From Gymnogyps californianus (Eukaryota; Chordata; Aves; Accipitriformes; Cathartidae): a stretch of 64,000 nucleotides of DNA. The DNA is taken from positions 15,793,001 to 15,857,000 of the forward strand of contig NC_059478.1 in assembly GCF_018139145.2 (NCBI RefSeq), written 5' to 3'. The position numbers and the translations under genes are program-made. Every line of letters begins with the position of its first letter. Positions within the stretch are counted from its first letter, which is position 1. The notes beneath the pieces were generated by a model. That model did not search any database and had not been told where the DNA came from. It saw nothing but the letters and a program-made list of their open reading frames with translations. Shown here piece after piece: positions 54,659 to 64,000 of this stretch.

Positions 54659-55975
54659 TTAAACAGTTGTCAAGTAGATGATAAATACAATGGTGAAATG
54701 TTATTGTTTAGGAACCAAAGGCAAGAAATATCTGTTAAAACTTGATTTGTGTCTCCTTTTAGCCCTAATGCTATGATTAATAGAGAGGAATTATGGCTTG
54801 ATAGATAATGGTAAATATCTGCCATTTTTCTTCAAAAATCTTTGGAAATCTATTAAAAAAGCTCAGTGCTAGCACAATGATTGATATGAAAACTGCAGAG
54901 AGGATGAGTAGCTCTGAATGGCTTTGCTCTAATGTTTCAAGTTTGTTTAAAGTGATATTAGTGTCAAGAGTTCTAACAAAATAAAAGTGCTATACAGTTC
55001 TATTTAGCACTCTAACAAAAACAACATTTCAGTGAATTTTATTATCCTTAATATTTTTATAGTATCCTAAAAATGTTAACATTAGTTGTTAACCTTTAGA
55101 TTTACTGCTGTTTAACAAAGAATTTATATGTATTGTAGTACTCAAAATTAGTAATAATAGGCAGTCACTTTTGTAATGAATACTTTTTTTAGCTTTCATT
55201 CAGTTCAGTTTTACTGTGAAAGTACGTATAGTTGAAAGAAGTATAATGGTATGAGTGCTTCCAAGTAACAATCATTATAAAAATATAGATCAAAATACTG
55301 AAGAAAATCATAAGGTACTACTGCTCATACAAAAATTGGCCCAGATACTGCAAGCAAAGTGTGTTCACAGCTTTACCTATACGAGTAACTTAGCAAATTG
55401 TGTAATTTAGGCATGCAACATGTGTTACTCTTAATGAGAGCTACATGGTAATTCTTATGCACTGTGTAATAGTTTGTCCCACAGGGGCTTATTTACTGAA
55501 AACTCCATTGTGCATAAAGCCAGTTTTAGACTTTTTTCCTTGGAATTAGTCTGAGGATCATACACTTGATGCATTACGAGAGCGAGCGATAATAAAAAGG
55601 CACAACTGCTAGCTGAGATAAAAGATGAAATTGCAGTAAAGCAGGAATGTATTTAAAATGGAAAATATATGGGTATGACGTATGCCCCTTTGTGCTTCTG
55701 AACAATGACTGATCATCTGTTCATACTGCAGATAAAACTCCCTAATTGTGAAATATTTGTCTTGCATACAGTAGAACAAAAAAAAAGGCACCTCACACCT
55801 CCTGCATTTTCCTTCTACCCTTCCATATAGTTTTGTAACTAGGTTTGGCTCATTCTCAAAGTAAATTGCAATCCAGTCTGAAAAAAAATGTGGATTTTGA
55901 CAATTAAATGTTCAAGTGGAAAAAAAGGAAATGTCCATTTGTATTTGTGATGTAGAATGTGTATACTGGGATGCA

Positions 55976-55989
55976 GTTACCACGGTAAC
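55976..55989. promoter_or_regulatory. X-box (RFX-type) palindrome
   Basis: GTTACC-AC-GGTAAC fits the RFX consensus GTNRCC, 0-3 spacer, RGYAAC on both half-sites. The inverted repeat extends to cagttacc/ggtaactg (8 bp) and, with a small bulge, to gatgca/tgcatc outside. RFX binding is known for this motif class; use of this site is inference. Confidence 0.45.
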
Positions 55990-56639
55990 TGTTGCATCTA
56001 GAGAATAACATGGAGTAAAAGCTCACTATTATAAATGATGAGTGTCAAGCGCAGGTTACACCTGCTACTGCACAGGTCAAAATTATATTAATGTCTTTAT
56101 CTGTCTCCTTTGCCCAAGTACTTTAGAATCAGGAAACATCTCTGGTTTTGGAACACAAGTTCAGTGAAAATATACTGAGATTGCAGTGACAATACATACA
56201 GGCATGAGCTATATGACTGTCAGTCCCACAAAATAAACTAAAATTACTGGTTACTCAAGTACAAGTTTGTAAGCTTGTAGTAAAAAGGAAGCGTGATCTA
56301 TTACATTGTCTGTTGTAGTATTAGTAAGAAGCCCTCAAAATCTTACATTTCTGGATAAACATTACTGAATCTAAAGGTTCTCCTGTGTTTCTAGTTAATC
56401 ATTCTGAATGGAGCAGCACAAGCTAAATAGAAAATGTATTATTTTAATTGCTGCATACTAGATTTAAATACTAGATCATTTAGTACTGTGACTCTTGTGC
56501 CAGCTACAGTTCTGGTGATTTGTTCCTCTCTGGAGGTCTATTCTGGCTGCTATTGCAGCAGAAAGAAATTGGAAAAGGAAACTTGATATGTTTTTTTCCT
56601 AAAAGATGCATTGTATGAGCTTACCTGCTGCTAACCTAG

Positions 56640-57000
56640 GGGCATCTCAGCAGAGCGCCTGGTCTGGGAGCTGGGCTGTGGTGAGGGTGCCCCTCTGAGT
56701 GCTGAGCCTCCCTTCTCCCCCAGCCCACCACAGGCAGGGAAGCAACGGCTGCCCAGAGGTTTTGCCATGGAGGGGTGCGCTGTACCCTCGGGCTCAGGGT
56801 CCCTCTTTTAGTTGCATGTTGACAGCTCTGATCAGTCTTAACGTAGGTGGGGGGAGAAGGTGGTTCTCGGGGAGCTGCAGCTCCTGCAGTTGGATGGCTT
56901 TGGGATGGCTGCCTGGGCCCCTCACTGTCGCTGGCACGGATGGGTGTGCTGCATCAACAGAGGAGGATTGTTCTGGGGAGCTAAGACAGCAGGACAAACA
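56640..57000 (+). other. GC-rich island of unknown origin
   Basis: About 360 bp, clearly richer in G and C than the AT-rich DNA on both sides, with gctgcag/ctgcag words and an acceptor-like cttctcccccag at 56711-56722. A 109-codon frame (56699-57028) crosses it but matches nothing I know. CpG is too sparse for a classic island. A decayed transposon is as likely as a conserved element. Confidence 0.35.
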
Positions 57001-57258
57001 GAAAGAAAACTCTATTTGTCAGTATTAATTTTTATTTTAACACATCTTTAGCTTATTTTCTCTTCTAAATCATGTTGAAATCTATAATAATCAATTATAA
57101 AATTTTAGGCTTGTCTGAAGGGGATAATGTAGCCTTCTACAATAGTTCAGGGGATGAATCTGAGGACTGAATTCTCAGGCCAATGCTGAAAGACTTGCTG
57201 ATATGTGGACAAGTTATATAAATTTCTCTACAGCATGTTTTACAGACGTTAAACATTC

Positions 57259-57274
57259 TTTTTTTTTTTTTTTT
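57259..57274 (+). repeat. Poly(T), 16 bases
   Basis: Sixteen T followed by aaggcatttac. It resembles a pyrimidine tract, but no exon follows. Confidence 0.9.
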
Positions 57275-60200
57275 AAGGCATTTACATGAATGTTGCTATG
57301 TCCTTTTTAGTGGTGGGATTCATGAAATGTTGAGGTATGGACTCTGCAATGTCCTAGATCCATGGGTTTTCTTGTGAGTGGGATAATATTAACGTATAGT
57401 TGTTATGTAGGCTTGAAAAGTCTTTAATGAGATGCTTTAAGCCTCCTAATTTGTGGAGGGAGGATCAACAAGTTTTCATAACTAGCTCACATTTGTGGAA
57501 AAACCACTTCCTGTACATCCTGTGCTATCCACTGCAATTAAATGAAATTAATTGTGTGATCATGTAATTTGACAACTTCAAGATTACTGAGCATGCAATT
57601 TGCTTCATTTTTTATTAGAATCTGTGCAGAATATTATTTTCTTCTTTAAATATTCAACTGCCTGATATTAATGTAAACCAGCCTACAGATAAATATCCAT
57701 GGAAACCAGTGGGAAAGTGTGAAACTAATACAATCAGTTCCTAAATGTTACTGATTTCATTGCCTGCATTTTTCTTTCTGTGCACTAGCAAAATCTGATA
57801 ACAATTCAGAATATCCTAATATGTTTCACACTAAAATAAATACTAGCTAGATGCTAATGTCTACGTCAGTAGCTGTTTGGTATCTCATCATCTTAGTGAA
57901 GGATATTTAATGGCAAACCTGAGTGATAAACTTATTTCTTTAGCCTTTTAAGCATGGAAGCAAGCATTATGCCTCCAGAATATAAAGGATTTAGTTCTGA
58001 AGTCAAAACTTATGTTACTAAAAGCTTAAATTTTCCCACTGCTCCTTCCATTTTCCCCATTTTTTGTTTTTTCAGCCTTTTTCTGTTGATGAAAGTTTTG
58101 TGATGAAGATGATGTTAAACAGATGCACTTTTTATTTAAGAAATGTGACCTTCTGTGTATGTCTTGGAGACTACCAAATATGCTTTTTAGCAGCCTATCT
58201 TGTTTCACAGGATTAGGCAAAGGCTTTTTTACATTTTAACATTGAGGTTAAACTTTCAATCTATTTACTGTTTTATTTAACACAGTCCTTGTCATAGTCC
58301 AAAGATACTTTTAAATAAGGGTGAATTAGAGTAAAACTGTCTGACCATATTTGAAGTCTGCAAATAGGTGGAGAAGGGTGTCTACAGTATATTCCTCTTA
58401 GAAAAATTCTGATCAGAAAACTCAAAAGTGACTGAAGTGAGTTACTTTAATTTATTCTAATTTATATAAAAATTGAGATAACAATTCTGAATAACAGTTC
58501 TAACCTGCTCTAATGGTTTTAAATGTTTTAGATTCATTTAAATCATGCTTACTATGCCATAAAATGATTTTCATCAGGTTAGCAAAATGCATTTCTCTGA
58601 GTCACCTGCCACTCTCTGCCAAATGTCACATCTTTTTATCAAAACATGCTAATACTAGAGTCACGTAGTGAAGAAAAGAGCCAGAATTTTATTACATGAG
58701 GAGAACAATAAGCTTTTCCCTGTCTGCATTCTGAAAAACAGCTAAAATGAGTTGGCTAAAACTTTCCAGGAAAACTAAGCTTGAATCAGATGCTCAGCAA
58801 TCGAAATCACTGTAGTTTGCTTAAGTGGAAAATACTGTGGAACCTTAATACAAACTTGTATTTGCATACAGTGCCTGGTATTATGCTTTGTTGAGTATAC
58901 TGAATGTTTTGGAACAAGAACCAACCCCACTTCAGTGAAATGTTGTTTGATTTACAAGGGAGAAGAGAACAAACCCCCAGATTTCACACTGGAGAGAACA
59001 TTGAGCAAGTACACTCACACCTTTACACATTGAAGTAATGCAAATAGGGAAACTGTAATATGTTATAAATGTCTGAATCAAGAGAGAATTTTTTTCAGTT
59101 GTTGGAACTTTAGCAGAATAGATTGGCTGTTTCGGTTTGGTCAAATTGTATCTCACTTGAGAACAAAGTCTCCATAATCATTTTTGTGAACTGGGATATC
59201 CTTTCTATGGACCCTAATGGACATGAAGCATAAGAAGTGGACGGAATCTGTGTGGGTTTAGTTTGAATAGGCCCTAGATGGTGAAGTAATGATGATTGCA
59301 TAGTATTTGATAAAAAGTTAAAGAATAAGTGCCCAGTGTTATTAATGTCTATTAATAATCTATCTAATCTCTTTTGTTTGTGTATGAGAGAGAGCCAGAA
59401 GGAAAGGCAAACATGGGGATGATGGCTGAGTCTTTCCACTGAGAGATTCAGCTTTTAAAATTCATTATTTGGTCTCATTTTCCTGAATGGGTCTTGGTCA
59501 AAAAGCACTGCAAAACAAAAGGAAAAACTCCGTCCAAACAAAAATGAAATAATCTTTTTGAATGGAAGGTGGACAAGAAAGGCAATAGTATTAAACTTTA
59601 CTTGCATCCTGACCACAGTCTGAGCATATTAAAATTGGAAAGGACGGTTGCATGTAATGTGGCATTGGACACTTGCTTGCAAGGTAGTCATCTGTGCACA
59701 CCAAAGGATTTGTACAGAAGAATTCAGTGATATTTAATTAGGTGAATTACAGTGTAGAGAAACTTCACCATGAGGTGAGTGAAAATCTTTTGAAATGCAT
59801 TGAAGCAGTTTGCTATTTTCACACAGTTACCCTGCCAGCCTTAATATGCAAAACTGCCACTGAATTCCAGATGGCAAGATACTGCCGCACAAGCTGGCTG
59901 TGCTGCATAAAGACAGTTTCACCCTATTTGCAAATAGGCAGAATTAAAGTTGACCATTCAGCCTGAACTACTAGGATTTCCTGCATGAGTGCTTGGTTTC
60001 TGAAGCTTAACACTGCACTACAGTAGTGCGGCACTTCAGTATAACATTTAGTTGATGGGTATGACTATTTAATAATAAATATAAAAATAATTATGTTAAC
60101 AATAAAGTAAATTTAGTGATAAATTTCTTAAGCATATGCATATTCATAGTGTTTGATATACACATTAAATATGCAAGTTATAGAATTCATATTACGGAGT

Positions 60201-61076
60201 AGCCTTCTAAAACAACTGCATGAGACTTTAATGGAAATTTGGTATCATTCAAGCCATTTCTGTGTGAATGTAACAAAGCAGACATTTTAGAAATATCCTA
60301 TTGCATTTTGGTTATCACAGTCTAGTTTCACAGTGCAATATAAGCTTTTCAGACTGTAAAATCCATTAATAACCACATTAAACCTTCCCATATTGTATGA
60401 ATTGTCAGATTTAAATGATTCTTTTTTTAAAAACAATTATCTGTCTCTTGCTTCTTGCAGTTTGTTAAAATGCTATGTCAATTTACAAAGACTGGGGGAA
60501 TTTGACACAGAAATTTTAGAGGGGGAAGGAACTAATCATTGGTTTACCTAGCATGAGTGCTCAAGTGCGCTTGAAGAAAATGAACATTGATTCAAAATAT
60601 AAATGAAAAATTCTATTCATGAGTGGAATTGCCAAAGTTTAACCTGAAAAATCTTTGCTTTTTGAGTTCTAAGGAAAGTAAAAACTGTTGGTAAACTTGT
60701 TAAATAGCTTAAATATGATATTTATGAAGCCAAATGACAACATGTGTATTTTAGAGGACTAATTAGTACTTATGGAATGCATTGAAATAGATGGGGAACA
60801 ATATTGTCTTCTGGTAGTTTTTGAGGTGCAGCCTTGTAGTGTTTGTGATACAACAGAGAATCCCAAAGCAATGAACTCTTGTGTCCTTTTGGTATAATAT
60901 TGTGCTTCTGCTACAAAGATATACTCCTTGGGTTAAATATTGCCCCCTTGTCGTGGTTTAACCCCAGCCAGCAGCTAAGCACCATGCAGCCACTCCCTCA
61001 CTCCCCCCCTGCTCCCAGTGGGATGGGGAGGAGAATCGGGAAAGAAGGTAAAACTCGTGGGTTGAGATAAGAATGG

Positions 61077-61082
61077 TTTAAT
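61077..61082 (-). promoter_or_regulatory. Possible polyadenylation signal in the solo LTR
   Basis: The - strand reads ATTAAA, downstream of the TATA box and before the 3' end of the LTR. This is the variant polyadenylation hexamer in about the place expected for the R region. It is a single short motif in AT-rich DNA, so support is modest. Confidence 0.35.
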
Positions 61083-61106
61083 AATTAGAGTAAAATATAA
61101 TACTAA

Positions 61107-61140
61107 CAATAATAATAATGAAATATAACAATAATAATAA
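61107..61140. repeat. (AAT)n-like microsatellite inside the LTR
   Basis: Imperfect AAT/ATA triplets are interrupted by gaaatataac. Other copies of this LTR family that I recall also carry an ATT-rich stretch here, so it belongs to the element and is not a later insertion. Confidence 0.7.
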
Positions 61141-61285
61141 CGAAAAGGAATATAACAAAAAAGAAGAAGAGGGGGGAAAAAAAGGAGGAAACCGCCCCCC
61201 CCAACCAGTGATGCACAATGCAATTGCTCACCACCCGCTGACCATACCAGAGCTGCGATCCGCCCCTCCCGTCCAAGTGCCCCCT

Positions 61286-61295
61286 GTTTATATAC
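61286..61295 (-). promoter_or_regulatory. TATA box of the solo LTR
   Basis: The - strand reads GTATATAAAC, placed about 265-270 bp into the LTR as read on that strand. This is the expected position of the U3 core promoter. It is intact, so antisense transcription into intron 5 (toward exon 5) is possible. Whether it is active cannot be told from sequence. Confidence 0.6.
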
Positions 61296-61840
61296 TGGGC
61301 ATGATGTTCCATGGTATGGAATACCCCTTGGGCTAGTTCAGGTCAGCTGTCCTGGCTGTGTCCCCTCCCAGCTTCTTGCACACCTGCTTGCTGGCAGAGC
61401 ATGGGAAACTGAAAAGTCCTTGGCTTAAGATAAGCGCTACTTAGCAACAACTAAAACATCAGCATGTTATCAACATCATTCTCACACTAAATCCACAACA
61501 CAGCACTGTACCAGCTACTAAGAAGAGAATTAACTCTATCCCAGCCGAAACCGGGACACCTCTAATGCCTAAAATAAAATGAAGATGTAGCTATGCTCTT
61601 CCATGCTCCTAATCTTTAGTAGCCTCCAAGAGCTGTGACTCTATTCTTTTTCCTTTTGTAGGTTATACAAGATAGAGACTCCATTCCTTCCCCTACAATG
61701 TATGTAAATGCAGAGGACAGTGAAGTCTAGCTCAGTGAATGTAGACTATTTCTGCCTTAGCCTCTTACCTGTATGCCTGAGCAGAGAACTGATTTAATGC
61801 AAATCTGAAATCAACTGTGTGACATAGCAACTAGGTTAGG

Positions 61841-61970
61841 AGCCCATTGTGCTGGGTTCTGTATAAATACATAATAGTGGTCAGAGACCGTCCCAAAGTA
61901 CTTTTAATAGTCAAGACGAAATGGAGCAGATCATCACCATTTTACAGGTGAAGAATTGAGGCATAGGGAG
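61841..61970 (+). repeat. Probable ancient amniote interspersed repeat, family unresolved
   Basis: The string agcccattgtgctgggttct, then an ataaatacataatagtgg block, a gaccgtcccaaag block and cattttacaggtgaagaatt, ending gaggcataggga, follows the order of blocks I know from old SINE- or LINE-derived repeats in reptiles and mammals. In those the text runs like GTGCTGGG-CTGTACAAACACATAA...GTCCC..AAAG...TTTACAG.TGAGGAA.TGAGGCA. A possible tail (aagtggtttatccaggatca, near 62211) lies further right. It is about 285 bp from the LTR. Strand is nominal, and the class (MIR/CORE-SINE or CR1/L3) is not settled. Confidence 0.45.
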
Positions 61971-62690
61971 AACAGTCTAACTTTCAGGTATGCCTACAAC
62001 TTTTGAACACCCGAATAAAAAGTGGAGAACATCTGAAATAGATGAGCAACTAACATGAGATAAGTCCTATTAGAATTATCTAAGAGAAGGTATCTAAAGC
62101 ATGGGTTACCTTTGAAAATACAGCACTGAAGACTAGGGGCAGTTCCTAAAAAAAAGTTTCAAAACCATCTAAGGTTGGTTACCTACCACCTCTAAAAAGT
62201 CAAGCCGTAAGTGGTTTATCCAGGATCACACAAGATGTCTCTTGAAAAAGCAAAGCCCTTTCACTGGTGTTACAATCCTTTGCATTATTCGCAGAAATAC
62301 TTTCCTAGTAGTAAAGATAATCTGAACATTGTTTAGAAGGAAATTTTTGGTGTTACAGAGATTCTCTGCCATCTGGCTGACTTTGTATTACTATTCTGTT
62401 ACTGGTAGTCTGGTTCCATCTTCTCTGTAAAATTTACAGTAGTGAAAGATCTGACTTCAGACATTTTTAAGACAAAAAGAACCATAGAAGGACCAAACCT
62501 TGCAACTACAACATCCCTCACAAATGCACACATCATGTCATTTGGGAATCCCTATAACGTTATGAAGCAATCTGTAATACTACATCAGCGATATGTGACA
62601 GTACTAGCAGAAGCTTCCATCACGTTATTCATAATAAAATTTAAGGAGGGAATGTAAAGTATGTAACTTGTTGAATGTATTGCTTTTCAG

Positions 62691-62887
62691 GTGTTCAAAG
62701 CTATGAATATTCCTCAGATCAGAAACCCTTCCTTACCTCCTCCAGAAGATATGCCTGAAGCCTATCACGTGAAGATAGCTCTTCTTGGTGCAGGACCTGC
62801 AAGTTTAAGTTGTGCTTCCTTTTTGGCTCGATTGGGCTATTCGAACATCACCATATTTGAAAAGCAGGAATACGTTGGTGGCTTAAG
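62691..62887 (+). CDS. DPYD: Dihydropyrimidine dehydrogenase, coding exon 6 (partial CDS)
   Basis: This 197-nt exon encodes Val162 to Leu226 plus two bases (AG) of codon 227, probably Ser as in mammals once joined to exon 7. It links the iron-sulfur domain to the FAD-binding domain. The stretch [18 protein letters not shown] (residues 189-206) is the first strand, the glycine-rich GAGPAS phosphate-binding loop and the next helix. Glu218 in TIFEKQ is in the position expected to contact the FAD ribose. The linker at 167-188 is the least conserved part here: Asn167, Asp181, Pro183, His187 and Val188 differ from human, and Leu193, Leu200 and Asn213 differ further on. Met166 and Tyr186, polymorphic in people, keep the common human residues. 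The acceptor is tgcttttcag and the donor AAG|gtagat. Length and phases (0 in, 2 out) match human c.484-680. Confidence 0.97.
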
Positions 62888-64000
62888 GTAGATAACAATG
62901 ACAATAAAGCACTGTGTCCAGTGATTGTAGAAAGCATAGCAAAAAATATTGTGCAAACATAGTTTATACACATTCCCTCTACCTTTACCAAATGAAGAGA
63001 GTAGAAAATTTCAGATCTGGAAAACTTATTTTTTATTTAAATAATTCATCATTCAAGTTAAAATAGGTACAGTTACAGGCAAGCTTTAGCTGAAAATCTG
63101 GTGGCTATCTCCTATATTCTCTTCACATGACCTCTAAAATTCCAGGGTGCAATTGTTATTATCAAATTAACACTTCAGAAAATTATATCAGGAACCATTT
63201 TCCCTTATCCAAAACTTTTAAAACAAGATGAAGTACTTGTAGCCCTACATAGTGAAAGAATCAGTAGATGTTTAAAATGCTTTAGACAGATACTAATTTC
63301 ATGGAGAATTTTAAATTTAGACTGCTTGCATGAACTACCTGATGCAAATGAAAGTGACAGTGAATAAATCCATCATGTACGCCTGGACTTGCAGCTTTAG
63401 TAAACCATATCATAAGAGTGGAATAAACCCCCTACAATTCTCAGCCTTCAACAAACTGCAGATACACAAAGGAAGGTACCTTTGCAGTTTTCCTATATGG
63501 TAAACACTTGGCTGATACTTGCATGGTGTCATGTCTTCTACACTAGAAGATGAATTTTACCGCTGTAACAGTGGCTGAGATCATATCTTGTAAGTTTGTT
63601 GGAATCCCTAAGTATAAGATAAAATATTTCAGAAACTGACTAGTGGATACCAACCCATTCAAAATCAAAATTAAATTTTACATGTTGAAGATGTACTTAT
63701 ACTAAAGTGTTTACAAAATAAAAAGTTAAAAGAAACAGAGAGAGAAAGAAGGGTGATGCGCTCGCATTTCTCATTGCAGCATCACTGAAATCAATAGAGT
63801 TGACACTGTTAATGAATTTGATCCATAATGTCAAATAGTTATTCAGTGCTCTGGAAGATAGAGAATCAATGCTGGAGAAGTTGAACTGATTACTTGCATT
63901 TTTCCCCAGTGAGGTTCAGAAGTGTTCTACCTAATTATCAAGGTGTTAATACATAGGCATTTAACTGTGGCGCTGTTTTACTTGAACTGGTTGCCGCAGA
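62888..64000 (+). other. DPYD: DPYD intron 6, 5' end
   Basis: It follows the AAG|gtagat donor of exon 6 to the end of the window (1,113 bp). The next DPYD exon, which should resume inside a split Ser codon and continue TSEIPQF, is not present. The sequence is AT-rich, with a short purine-rich run near 63720-63750, and I see no other feature. Confidence 0.85.

Larger units (their letters stand above)
60949..61558 (-). mobile_element. Solo LTR of an avian endogenous retrovirus, antisense to DPYD
   Basis: This 610-bp element reads TG...CA on the - strand, starting TGTCCCGG (at 61558) and ending CACGACA (at 60949). I recognise the family from bird genomes by its conserved blocks. On the - strand these are a start rich in CGGCTGGGA, a block ending CCCAGTATATAAAC with a TATA box, an ATT-rich microsatellite, and an end that reads GGTTAAACCACGACA. 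It is flanked on the + strand by CCCCT (60944-60948) and CCTCT (61559-61563), a likely 5-bp target duplication with one mismatch. Five bases fits ERV-L-like integration better than the six usual for ERVK. There is no internal retroviral coding sequence and no second LTR, so it is a recombination-derived solo copy with no protein-coding capacity. Family assignment is from memory, not a search. Confidence 0.88.

Noticed and set aside
56699..57028. 109-codon + strand frame in the GC-rich island
   Set aside because: It is rich in Gly, Ser, Trp and Cys without order or known similarity. The island is reported as a compositional feature instead.

Overview
The window is intronic DNA of a bird, almost certainly a single protein-coding locus. 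Three short exons on the + strand encode the start of dihydropyrimidine dehydrogenase (DPYD), the first and rate-limiting enzyme of uracil and thymine breakdown. They correspond to human coding exons 4, 5 and 6, with the same lengths (88, 162 and 197 nt) and intron phases. They hold 447 coding bases, roughly residues 78-227 of about 1025. The avian assignment rests on a 3'-terminal CR1 LINE fragment (23482-23640) and a 610-bp solo LTR (60949-61558). I recognise that LTR family from neoavian bird genomes and do not associate it with Galliformes; the clade is inference.

Layout: 1-41111 is the 3' part of intron 3 (at least 41 kb, exon 3 not seen); 41112-41199 is exon 4; 41200-52828 is intron 4 (11.6 kb); 52829-52990 is exon 5; 52991-62690 is intron 5 (9.7 kb), which carries the antisense solo LTR; 62691-62887 is exon 6; 62888-64000 is the start of intron 6. 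Exons 4 and 5 together carry all eight expected ligands of the two N-terminal [4Fe-4S] clusters. Exon 6 opens the FAD-binding domain with its GAGPAS loop.

The rest is AT-rich intron with few interspersed repeats: homopolymers, microsatellites, interrupted T/G and A/C tracts, inverted repeats and three GC-richer islands. I see no second gene, no tRNA, rRNA or recognisable microRNA, no CRISPR array and no prokaryotic feature. The longest open frames outside the exons look like chance products of skewed composition. The most useful leads are the C13-T9 tract at the exon 5 acceptor, the LTR with its antisense TATA motif, an exon-shaped GC-rich stretch at 1782-1864, a possible TA-flanked MITE at 6023-6174, and perfect palindromic motifs (an RFX-type X-box and a double POU octamer).
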